From JAJTHJ01 sp046316025 (GTDB lineage Bacteria; Pseudomonadota; Gammaproteobacteria; Burkholderiales; Burkholderiaceae_F): a stretch of 50,457 nt of DNA. A program made the translations under genes and the position numbers. The stretch's first letter is position 1; every line of letters starts with the position of its first letter. The notes under the pieces are model-generated. The model worked only from the letters and a program-made list of their open reading frames with translations, searched no databases and was not told the DNA's origin. The stretch covers positions 1 to 50,457 of the forward strand of contig JBKCXU010000145.1 of the NCBI GenBank assembly GCA_046316025.1, given 5' to 3'. Below are positions 36,674 through 44,027 of this stretch, piece by piece.

Positions 36674-37495
36674 CTTGGTGACGCGGTCGAGTTCGACCAA
36701 GGTGGATAGCAAGCCGGGCATGTCGGACAAGCGCACGGCATTGGGGCCGTCGGACATGGCTTGCTCGGGGTTGGGGTGGGTTTCCATGAAGATGCCGGCG
36801 ATACCGACCGCAACCGCGGCGCGCGCCAGCACGGGGACAAACTCGCGCTGCCCGCCGCTGCTGGTGCCCTGCCCGCCGGGCAGTTGCACGGAGTGCGTGG
36901 CGTCGAACACCACCGGGCAGCCGGTCTCGCGCATGATGGCGAGCGACCGCATGTCGGACACGAGGTTGTTGTAGCCGAAGCTCACCCCGCGCTCGCAGGC
37001 CATGAAGCGGTCTTCAGGCAGGCTGGCCGCGCGCGCGGCCCCGCGGGCCTTGTCGATCACGTTCTTCATGTCGCCGGGCGCCAGGAACTGACCTTTCTTG
37101 ATGTTGACCGGCGGGCCCGCCACCGCGCAAGCGCTGATGAAATCGGTTTGCCGGCACAGAAACGCGGGTGTTTGCAATACATCGACCACCGCGCTCACCG
37201 GCTTGAGTTCATTCTCGCTGTGCACATCGGTCAGCACCGGCACACCGATCTGGCGCTTGACCTCGCCCAGGATGCTCAGGCCTTCGTCGATGCCCAGGCC
37301 GCGGAAGCTCGCGCCTGAGGAGCGGTTGGCTTTGTCGAAGCTCGACTTGTAGATGAAGGGGATGCCAAGCACAGCGGTGATTTCCTTTAGCGCGCCCGCG
37401 GTGTCGAGCGCGAGCTGCTCGGACTCGATCACGCAGGGGCCGGCGATCAGGAAGAGCGGCCGGTCGAGGCCAACGTCAAAGCCGGCGAGCCTCAC
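36659..37495 (-). CDS. kdsA: 3-deoxy-D-manno-octulosonate 8-phosphate synthase
   Basis: A 278-residue KDO8P synthase, joining phosphoenolpyruvate and arabinose 5-phosphate for lipopolysaccharide. Conserved parts are LFLIAGPCVIESEQLALD, FIYKSSFDKANRSSGASFRG, GVPVLTDVHSENEL, LQTPAFLCRQTDF, and VVFDATHSVQLPGGQG. The start is GTG 37495, overlapping the pyrG stop (GTGA). The C-terminus ends in VTKKIGV, encoded by a short repetitive palindrome, so the native end may have been changed. Confidence 0.95.
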   Translation of the reverse strand: MRLAGFDVGLDRPLFLIAGPCVIESEQLALDTAGALKEITAVLGIPFIYKSSFDKANRSSGASFRGLGIDEGLSILGEVKRQIGVPVLTDVHSENELKPVSAVVDVLQTPAFLCRQTDFISACAVAGPPVNIKKGQFLAPGDMKNVIDKARGAARAASLPEDRFMACERGVSFGYNNLVSDMRSLAIMRETGCPVVFDATHSVQLPGGQGTSSGGQREFVPVLARAAVAVGIAGIFMETHPNPEQAMSDGPNAVRLSDMPGLLSTLVELDRVTKKIGV

Positions 37496-39162
37496 GCCGC
37501 CACCTTCTGCAAGTGCACTCCACCCTTGCGCTGCTGGAACGCCAGCGCCGCCTCGATGAACGCCTTGAACAGCGGATGCCCGCCGCGCGGCGTCGAGGTG
37601 AACTCGGGGTGGAACTGCACGCCGATGAAGAACGGATGTCCGGGCAACTCCATGATCTCGGGCAGGTTCTCGGTGGGCGTGCGCGCGCTGATCTTGTAGC
37701 CGCGCGTTTCCAGTTGCGGCACGTACACCGGGTTCACTTCGTACCGATGCCGGTGCCGCTCGTTAACGTCCGCGCCGTAGACACTCGCCGCCAGCGTGCC
37801 CGGCTCGACCGGGCAGCGTTGCGCGCCCAGCCGCATCGTGCCGCCGAGGTCGGACTGGTCGCTGCGGCGCTCGATTCGGCCGGTGCGATCCATCCACTCG
37901 GTAATCAGCGCCACCACCGGGTGCGGCGTATCGGGGTCGAACTCGGTCGAGTTGGCTCCACCCAGTCCGCAGACGTGGCGCGCGAACTCGATGGTCGCCA
38001 GTTGCATGCCGAGACAGATGCCCAGATACGGCACGCCCTGCTCGCGCGCATACTGCACTGCCTTGATCTTGCCCTCGGTGCCGCGCTTGCCGAAGCCGCC
38101 CGGCACCAGCACCGCATCCAGGTGCGAAAGATCGGCGCGACCGGCCTTTTCGATCTGTTCCGAATCCACGTACTCGATCTTCACCCGCGTACGGGTGTGG
38201 ATGCCGGCATGCGCCAGCGCTTCGTTGAGCGACTTGTAGGAGTCCGACAGTTCCACGTACTTGCCGACCATGCCGATGGTCACTTCGTGCTGCGGATGCT
38301 CGAGCGCGTAGACGAGGCTCTCCCAGGCCGACAGGTCGGCCGGCCGCGGGACGATGCCGAGCGTGAAGCAGACGATCTCGTCCAGCCCCTGCTTGTGCAG
38401 CATCGACGGAATCTTGTAGATCGAATCGGCGTCCCACACCGAGATCACCGAATTGAGCGGCACGTTGGAGAAGAGCGAAATCTTGGCCCGCTCCTCGTCC
38501 GGCACCGGCCGGTCGGCGCGGCACAGCAGCACGTCGGGCGAGATGCCGATCTCGCGCAGCTTTTGCACGCTGTGCTGGGTCGGCTTGGTCTTCAGTTCGC
38601 CGGCCGAGGGGATGAACGGCACCAGCGTCAGGTGCACGAAGCAGCAGGCGCCGCGCCCGAGCCGCAGGCTCATCTGCCGCGCCGCCTCGACGAAGGGCAG
38701 CGACTCGATGTCGCCCACCGTGCCGCCGATTTCCACAATGGCCACGTCGGCCTTGCCGTCCCAGGCGGCGCGCGCGCCGCGCTCGACGTAGTCCTGGATT
38801 TCGTTGGTGACGTGCGGGATCACCTGCACCGTCTTGCCGAGGTACTCGCCGCGCCGCTCCTTCTTGATGACCGACTCGTAGATTTGGCCGGTGGTGAAGT
38901 TGTTCACCCTCCGCATGCGCGTAGAAATGAAGCGCTCGTAATGGCCCAGATCGAGGTCGGTCTCGGCGCCGTCTTCGGTCACGAACACCTCGCCGTGCTG
39001 AAACGGCGACATCGTGCCCGGATCGACGTTGATGTACGGATCGAGCTTGATCAGGGTGACTTTGAGGCCGCGCGATTCGAGGATCGCGGCGAGGGAGGCG
39101 GCGGCGATGCCCTTGCCAAGCGAGGACACCACGCCACCGGTAACGAAGACGTATTTCGTCAT
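37492..39162 (-). CDS. pyrG: CTP synthase
   Basis: A 556-residue CTP synthase, aminating UTP using glutamine and ATP. The N-terminal amidoligase domain begins TKYVFVTGGVVSSLGKGIAAASL and has LDPYINVDPGTMSPFQHGEVFV. The C-terminal class I glutamine amidotransferase has its nucleophile at Cys383 (GICLGMQLA) and a catalytic His in GVQFHPEFTS. On the minus strand TATACT (39220-39215) upstream of the start could be a -10, but no good -35 was found. It heads the pyrG-kdsA-DUF1330-eno-ftsB series. Confidence 0.97.
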   Translation of the reverse strand: MTKYVFVTGGVVSSLGKGIAAASLAAILESRGLKVTLIKLDPYINVDPGTMSPFQHGEVFVTEDGAETDLDLGHYERFISTRMRRVNNFTTGQIYESVIKKERRGEYLGKTVQVIPHVTNEIQDYVERGARAAWDGKADVAIVEIGGTVGDIESLPFVEAARQMSLRLGRGACCFVHLTLVPFIPSAGELKTKPTQHSVQKLREIGISPDVLLCRADRPVPDEERAKISLFSNVPLNSVISVWDADSIYKIPSMLHKQGLDEIVCFTLGIVPRPADLSAWESLVYALEHPQHEVTIGMVGKYVELSDSYKSLNEALAHAGIHTRTRVKIEYVDSEQIEKAGRADLSHLDAVLVPGGFGKRGTEGKIKAVQYAREQGVPYLGICLGMQLATIEFARHVCGLGGANSTEFDPDTPHPVVALITEWMDRTGRIERRSDQSDLGGTMRLGAQRCPVEPGTLAASVYGADVNERHRHRYEVNPVYVPQLETRGYKISARTPTENLPEIMELPGHPFFIGVQFHPEFTSTPRGGHPLFKAFIEAALAFQQRKGGVHLQKVAA

Positions 39163-39275
39163 CTTTTGCTCTGTTCGCCGCGCTGGCCGCGCCGCACGCT
39201 ACCGGTAAAGCGGCAGTATACCGACGCCCCCTTAGACTCTTCCGCCACTGCCGCGCGCCGCCCCCGCCTGCCGCG

Positions 39276-39998
39276 ATGCCATCCCCCGCCCGCCTGCCGC
39301 TCGTCGACGCTTTGCGCGGCTTTGCCATCGCGCAGATGATCGTCTACCACTTCATCTACGACCTCACCTTCTTCGGCTGGTACGGCACGGTGATGGCGCG
39401 CGACCCGGTCTGGATCGCCTGGCGCACGGCGATCACCACGCAGTTCCTGCTGCTGGTGGGCGTGGGCCTGGTGCTGCGGGCGCAGTGGCGGCCATCGATC
39501 GGCGATTTCGCTTGGCGTTGGGTGCAGGTCGCCGCCGCCGCGGCCTTGGTCTCTGCTGGAAGCGCGCTGGTCGTGGGGCCGCTCTTCGTGCGCTTCGGCA
39601 TATTGCACTTCGTGGCGGTCGCGCTGCTGCTCGCCTGGCCGCTGGCGCGCCTGGGCATGTGGAACTTGGTGGTCGCCGCCGGCGTGCTGCTGCTGTGGGC
39701 CGGGTACAGCGACCCGCGGTTCAACTCGGAACTCGGGAGCATCGTCGGCCTTGGCATCGGCAGGCCGCGCTCGATCGATTACGTGCCGATCTTCCCCTGG
39801 TTCGCAGCGGTGGCCGCGGGTCTCGCCCTGGGCGCGCTTTGGCAGAAGCGGGGTTTTGCGCTCGCCGGCCCCGCGGCGCACTTGAACGAGAGGCCGCCGC
39901 GGTTACTGGTCGCGCTCGGCCGCTGGCCGCTCACCGCCTACTTGCTGCACCAGCCGCTCCTGCTCGGCGCCCTCTGGCTCTTCAAGACGCTGGCTTGA
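39276..39998 (+). CDS. DUF1624 (HGSNAT-like) membrane protein
   Basis: A 240-residue membrane protein. It starts with LPLVDALRGFAIAQMIVYHFIYDLTFFGW, the conserved R-x-x-x-D-x-L-R-G region of DUF1624 and heparan-alpha-glucosaminide acetyltransferase-related proteins. Roughly seven hydrophobic spans follow, ending ALGRWPLTAYLLHQPLLLGALW. These proteins are thought to transfer acyl groups across a membrane, but this member's substrate is unknown. Divergent from pyrG. Its 3' end overlaps the CDF gene tail to tail by 17 bases. Confidence 0.75.
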   Translation: MPSPARLPLVDALRGFAIAQMIVYHFIYDLTFFGWYGTVMARDPVWIAWRTAITTQFLLLVGVGLVLRAQWRPSIGDFAWRWVQVAAAAALVSAGSALVVGPLFVRFGILHFVAVALLLAWPLARLGMWNLVVAAGVLLLWAGYSDPRFNSELGSIVGLGIGRPRSIDYVPIFPWFAAVAAGLALGALWQKRGFALAGPAAHLNERPPRLLVALGRWPLTAYLLHQPLLLGALWLFKTLA

Positions 39999-40923
39999 CC
40001 GGAATCGCCGCCGGCAGCGGCTCGGCGCGCAACCACTCGGGTTGCAGCGTCACGTGGTCAATGCCGAAATCCTTGATCAGAATTTCACGGGCCTGGCGCA
40101 GGATGGCCGGCCAGCGGGCGATGTCTTCGACCAGCACGTGCGCCGATAGCGCACTGCGCCCAGGCACCATCGACCAGACGTGAAGATCGTGCACCGACTT
40201 CACACCAACGATGGCCGCGAGCCGGCGGCCGACCTCCTGGTAGTCCACCCCCGGCGGCACGCTGTCCATCAGCACGAAGGTCGTCTCCCTGAGCACGCCG
40301 AAGGTCGAGCGCAGGATCAGCGCGGCGACGAACATCGACAGCAGCGGGTCGGCCACCAGTGGCCCGCCGAAATAGATCACCAGCCCCGCGACGATCGCCG
40401 CGACCGACCCCAGCAGATCGCCCAGCACGTGGATGAAGGCAGCGCGGGTGTTGACGTTCTCGCGGTCGCGCGACAGCACCCAGGCCACCGCGATGTTGAC
40501 CAGCAGGCCGATCACCGCGATAACGAACACCTCGCCGCCCTTGACCTCCATCGGATGGCGGATGCGGTCGATCGCTTCGATGTAGATCCAAATCACGACC
40601 GCCAGCATCGCAATCGCGTTGACGAAGGCGGCGATCACCTCGGCCCGCGCCAGGCCAAAGGAGTGGCGGTCCGACGCCGGCCGCCGCGCGATGATGTTGG
40701 CGGCCAGCGCGAAGAGCAGCGCCGCCGAGTCGGTGGCCATGTGGCCGGCATCGGCCAGCAGCGCGAGCGAGCCCGACCACAGACCGCCGACGAGTTCCAC
40801 CAGCGCGTAGCCGGTGGTCAGCACCACCGCAAACGCCAGCGCCCGGCCGCCGCTGGCGCCCGACTGGTGCGTGTAGCCGGAGTCGCCGTCCGCGTGGGAG
40901 CCGAGGTGGTTGTGGGTGCCCAT
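39982..40923 (-). CDS. Cation diffusion facilitator (CzcD/ZitB-like)
   Basis: A 313-residue cation diffusion facilitator, probably exporting Zn or a similar divalent ion. The transport-site motifs are His61-Asp65 (DAGHMATD) in helix 2 and His165-Asp169 (HVLGDLLGS) in helix 5. About six helices are followed by a cytoplasmic domain (VHDLHVWSMVPGRSALSAHV). The short His-rich N-terminus (THNHLGSHADGDSGYTHQ) may help metal binding. It begins 18 bases from a palindromic repeat cluster. Confidence 0.9.
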   Translation of the reverse strand: MGTHNHLGSHADGDSGYTHQSGASGGRALAFAVVLTTGYALVELVGGLWSGSLALLADAGHMATDSAALLFALAANIIARRPASDRHSFGLARAEVIAAFVNAIAMLAVVIWIYIEAIDRIRHPMEVKGGEVFVIAVIGLLVNIAVAWVLSRDRENVNTRAAFIHVLGDLLGSVAAIVAGLVIYFGGPLVADPLLSMFVAALILRSTFGVLRETTFVLMDSVPPGVDYQEVGRRLAAIVGVKSVHDLHVWSMVPGRSALSAHVLVEDIARWPAILRQAREILIKDFGIDHVTLQPEWLRAEPLPAAIPVKPAS

Positions 40924-40941
40924 TGCGTGGCCGCCAGAGCG

Positions 40942-41040
40942 CCCTCACCCGGCCGCTGCGCGGCTACCCTCTCCCGCTGATGCGGGCGAGGGTTTTGCGC
41001 CCCTCGCCCGCATCAGCGGGAGAGGGGCCGCGGGTGAGGG
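40942..41040. repeat. Palindromic intergenic repeat, copy A
   Basis: Outer arms CCCTCACCC (40942-40950) and GGGTGAGGG (41032-41040) enclose two 26-base arms, 40967-40992 and 41001-41026, which are exact inverses separated by 8 bases. The inner arm contains CTCCCGCTGATGCGGGCGAG. The whole would form a very stable hairpin. It lies at the 3' end of scoB and could terminate that transcript. The same core recurs at 42.5 and 43.9 kb, and a related version near 50.4 kb. Confidence 0.85.
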
Positions 41041-41059
41041 CCGTGTCGTCTCGTTTTCC

Positions 41060-41707
41060 TCAAGCCGCCACCAAATGCGACAAGCGCACATGGCAGCCGG
41101 TCTTCATTCGCACCTCTTCCGCCGCCACATCGGGCGCGAGTTCGACGGTGGTCAGCCCATCGGCACCGATGTCGAATACGCCCAAGTCGCTGATGATCCG
41201 GTTGACCACCCCCTTGCCGGTCAGCGGCAGCGTGCAGCGCTGGAGAATCTTGTGCTCGCCGTTCTTGGCGCAGTGTTCCATCAACACGATCACGCGCTCG
41301 ACGCCGGAGACGAGATCCATCGCCCCGCCCATGCCTTTGATGAGCTTGCCGGGGATCATCCAGTTGGCGAGGTCGCCGTTCTCGGCCACCTGCATCGCGC
41401 CGAGGATCGCCAGATTGATATGCCCGCCGCGGATCATCGCGAAAGAATCCGCGCTGGAAAAGAAGCTCGAGCCCGGGAGCGCCGTCACCAATTGCTTGCC
41501 GGCGTTGATCAGGTCGGGATCGACCTCTTCTTCGAGCGGAAACGGGCCGATGCCGAGCAAGCCGTTTTCCGATTGCAGCATCACGTCCATCCCGGTCGGG
41601 ATGAAATTGGCCACCAGCGTGGGCAGGCCGATGCCGAGGTTGACGTAGTAACCGTCGCGCAGTTCCTGCGCGGCGCGCGCGGCCATTTGTTCACGAGTCC
41701 ATGCCAT
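41060..41707 (-). CDS. scoB: 3-oxoacid CoA-transferase subunit B
   Basis: A 215-residue beta subunit. The catalytic glutamate that forms the CoA thioester is Glu47 in the SENGLLG motif, followed by GPFPLEEEVDPDLINAGKQ. IGLPTLVANFIP near the start and GKLIKGMGGAMDLVSGV are typical. With scoA it moves CoA between succinyl-CoA and acetoacetate, the entry step for ketone bodies. It is the downstream partner, 12 bases after scoA. Confidence 0.93.
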   Translation of the reverse strand: MAWTREQMAARAAQELRDGYYVNLGIGLPTLVANFIPTGMDVMLQSENGLLGIGPFPLEEEVDPDLINAGKQLVTALPGSSFFSSADSFAMIRGGHINLAILGAMQVAENGDLANWMIPGKLIKGMGGAMDLVSGVERVIVLMEHCAKNGEHKILQRCTLPLTGKGVVNRIISDLGVFDIGADGLTTVELAPDVAAEEVRMKTGCHVRLSHLVAA

Positions 41708-41719
41708 GGTCTGCGCTCC

Positions 41720-42430
41720 TTACTTCTGCCGCACGGTGCGTTGTTCGATGCGCTTCTCCGGCGTCGTGTTCAGCACGATCCGCTGCACGAAGATGCCGGG
41801 CGTGTGCACGTGATCGGGGTCGATGGCGCCGTTCTCGACGATCTCTTCGACCTCCGCCACCGTAACCTTGCCGCACATCGCCACGACAGGATTGAAGTTG
41901 CGCGAGGTCTTGCGGAACACGAGATTGCCCTGGCGGTCCGCGCGCCATGCCTTGACCAGCGACAGGTCGGCGCGGATCGAGCGCTCCAGCACGTACTCCT
42001 TGTCGCCCCACGCGCCGTCGAACGTCTGCGTCGGCTTGCCCTCGGCGACGATGGTGCCCACGCCGGTGCGCGTGAAAAACGCCGGGATGCCCGCGCCGCC
42101 CGCGCGCATCCGCTCGGCCAGAGTGCCTTGCGGCGCGAACTCCAGTTCCAGCTCGCCGGCCAGATACTGGCGCTCGAACTCCTTGTTCTCGCCCACGTAG
42201 GACGAGATCATCTTCTTGATCTGCCGCGTGGCGAGCAACTGACCGAGGCCAAAGCCGTCCACGCCGGCGTTGTTGCTGACACAGGTGAGGTTCTTCACTC
42301 CCGTGTCGCGCAGCGCCGCGATCAGCGCCTCCGGGATGCCGCACAGGCCAAAGCCGCCGACCGCGACCGTCTGCCCATCCGCGGCCACGTCGGCCAGCGC
42401 TGCGGCGGCCGAGGGGTAGATCTTGTTCAT
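41720..42430 (-). CDS. scoA: 3-oxoacid CoA-transferase subunit A
   Basis: A 236-residue alpha subunit of the same CoA-transferase. Conserved: VGGFGLCGIPEALIAALRDTG, LTCVSNNAGVDGFGLGQLL, ELEFAPQGTLAERMRAGGAGIPAFFT, and RKTSRNFNPVVAMCGKVTV. ATG 42430. The preceding 200 bases, before the broken thioesterase gene, hold a repeat copy and a small hairpin, so scoAB may have its own promoter there. Confidence 0.93.
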   Translation of the reverse strand: MNKIYPSAAAALADVAADGQTVAVGGFGLCGIPEALIAALRDTGVKNLTCVSNNAGVDGFGLGQLLATRQIKKMISSYVGENKEFERQYLAGELELEFAPQGTLAERMRAGGAGIPAFFTRTGVGTIVAEGKPTQTFDGAWGDKEYVLERSIRADLSLVKAWRADRQGNLVFRKTSRNFNPVVAMCGKVTVAEVEEIVENGAIDPDHVHTPGIFVQRIVLNTTPEKRIEQRTVRQK

Positions 42431-42483
42431 TGCCGCTCCTGAAAACGAACCGCCGAGAATTCTAGTCGGCGCGTGGCTTTGCT

Positions 42484-42591
42484 CCCCTCGCCCGCATCAG
42501 CGGGGCGGAAGCAGGGTTTCGCGAAGCGAACGCTTCGCGCCGCTGGAGCGACGCGCGCCTGCCAGCGCGCGGCTGCGGGGCCAAGTGAGGG
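42484..42591. repeat. Palindromic intergenic repeat, copy B (diverged)
   Basis: Begins with CCCTCGCCCGCATCAGCGGG (42485-42504), identical to the reverse arm of copy A, and ends GTGAGGG (42585-42591). The interior differs and includes a perfect 9-base hairpin, CGCGAAGCG and CGCTTCGCG, two bases apart (42520-42539). It lies between scoA and the thioesterase pseudogene. Confidence 0.7.
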
Positions 42592-42597
42592 CCGCCG

Positions 42598-42612
42598 GCC
42601 CTCGCCGAGGGC
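42598..42612. terminator. Short GCCCTCG/CGAGGGC hairpin after the thioesterase gene
   Basis: Arms GCCCTCG (42598-42604) and CGAGGGC (42606-42612) are perfect around one base. It stands 21 bases beyond the stop of the broken thioesterase reading frame on the minus strand. No T-run follows, so it may only be part of the repeat tract. Confidence 0.3.
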
Positions 42613-42632
42613 ACGCTCGCCCAAGCCAACAG

Positions 42633-43026
42633 CTACTCAATCCGCGCCCGCACCGCCTCCGGCCACGGCGCCGACTTGCCCGCTGTGTAGTCGTACCAGA
42701 CGATCACCGTGCGGCCGGTGGCGTAGACCGTGCCGGGCTCATCCTTGCGTTCGATGGCAAGCGACATCTCCACGCTCGACCGCCCCACGCGCGTAACGGA
42801 TCTGCTTGACCACCGCCACCCCCGGGTAGGTCATCGCCCGCACGAAGTCGCAGGCCGCGTGCGCCAGAATCGGCGCCTCGCCGGTGGGCAACGTGGGGAA
42901 GCCGAACTGCGCAAACCACTGGATGCGCGCTTCCTCCATCAGGCGGAAGTACATCACGTTATTCAGGTGCGCCATGGCATCCATGTCGCCCCACCTGAGC
43001 GGAATCTCGCTTTGGAACTCTCTCAT
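42633..43026 (-). pseudogene. Frameshifted 4-hydroxybenzoyl-CoA-type thioesterase
   Basis: Codons from ATG 43026 give a hotdog thioesterase start (LRWGDMDAMAHLNNVMYFRL, with the Asp of the D-x-x-x-H-L-N-N motif). After QIRYARG the frame runs off and stops at 42739, giving 95 residues. In another frame the rest continues without a gap as GRSSVEMSLAIERK, VYATGRTVIVWYDYTAG, to TAG at 42633, adding up to about 130 residues, the family length. The switch is at a run of four C (plus strand 42783-42786); one base too many explains it. Real decay or a sequencing error are both possible. Confidence 0.85.
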
Positions 43027-43036
43027 GATCGTCGGC

Positions 43037-43807
43037 TTACGTGACGCTCAACCCATCGTCCGCGGCAATCACCGCGCCGTTGATGAACTGCGACTCCTCG
43101 GCCACCAGCAGCAGCAACAGGCCGTCCAGATCGGCGGCCTCGCCTACGCGGCGGCGGGGCAGCATCTCGATGAGCTTGCGGCCGCCGTCGGTGTCCCAGT
43201 AGTCGTCGTTGATCTCGGTGCGGATGTAGCCGGGGCAGATGGCGTTGACGTTGATGCCATAGCGGCCCCACTCCAGCGCTTGCGCTTTGGTCATCTGCAC
43301 GACGGCCGCCTTGCTCATGCAATACACGCCAATTTGCGCCAGCACGCGCAGGCCGGCCACCGAGGCGATGTTGACGATTCGCCCGCGAAAGTCCTGCTGC
43401 CCCTTGGCGCGCGCGATCATCTGCCGCGCCACCGCCTGGGCGACGAAAAACGCGCCCTTGGTGTTGGTGTCGAACACATAGTCGTAGTCGGCCGACGTCA
43501 CATCGGTCAGCCGCTGAATGGTGGAGACCCCCGAGTTGTTGACGAGGATGTCGATCGGCCCGACCGCCGCTTCGGTCTGCGAGATGCAGGCTGCAATCGA
43601 TTGCGGGTCGGTCACGTCCAACGCCTCGACGTGCGCAGCACCGCCGGCGGCTTCGATCTCGGCGCGCAGTTCCTTCAGTCGCTCCACGCGGCGCGCGGCC
43701 AGGACGACCAGCGCGCCGTTGGCGGCCAGCACCTTGGCAAAGCGGGCACCTAGCCCGCTGGAGGCGCCAGTGACGAGCGCGACTTTTTCTTTGAGGTTGG
43801 TTCGCAT
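43037..43807 (-). CDS. SDR-family oxidoreductase
   Basis: A 256-residue short-chain dehydrogenase. The cofactor motif is TGASSGLG (residues 13-20), and NNSG follows at 90-93. The catalytic Ser149, Tyr162 and Lys166 are in IVNIASVAG and YCMSK. The C-terminal region ICPGYIRTEINDDYWDTDGG is typical. ATG 43807 is chosen over an upstream frame. It lies 10 bases before the thioesterase and, with scoAB, forms a run that fits acyl or ketone-body metabolism. The substrate is not identifiable. Confidence 0.85.
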   Translation of the reverse strand: MRTNLKEKVALVTGASSGLGARFAKVLAANGALVVLAARRVERLKELRAEIEAAGGAAHVEALDVTDPQSIAACISQTEAAVGPIDILVNNSGVSTIQRLTDVTSADYDYVFDTNTKGAFFVAQAVARQMIARAKGQQDFRGRIVNIASVAGLRVLAQIGVYCMSKAAVVQMTKAQALEWGRYGINVNAICPGYIRTEINDDYWDTDGGRKLIEMLPRRRVGEAADLDGLLLLLVAEESQFINGAVIAADDGLSVT

Positions 43808-43854
43808 GGGATAGTGCCTCGGTGGGAATGTCGTTACCGGTTGCGGCGCTCTTG

Positions 43855-43908
43855 CCCTCACCCGGCGCCTTCGGCGCCACCCTCTCCTGCTGATGCGGGC
43901 GAGGGTTT
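43855..43908. repeat. Palindromic intergenic repeat, copy C
   Basis: CCCTCACCC at 43855, then a GGCGCC-TTC-GGCGCC hairpin, then CCCTCTCCTGCTGATGCGGG followed by CGAGGG. The last part differs from copy A by one base. Unlike copy A, no inverted second half follows. It lies in the divergent space between the SDR and ETF-ubiquinone oxidoreductase genes. Confidence 0.8.
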
Positions 43909-44027
43909 GAAAGCCGCTCGCGGGCCGGCCTGTTGCTCACCCATGATCGCACGCCTCCCCTGCTCTCGATTGGCCCCTCTAGGCGAGTTGGCCGACAATC
44001 GCCCGGTTCCACTGGGGAGTTCGACCG

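Noticed and set aside
37513..39339. 608-residue open frame on the plus strand across pyrG
   Set aside because: Complementary to the intact pyrG gene; no motif, no ribosome-binding site, composition typical of an antisense shadow.
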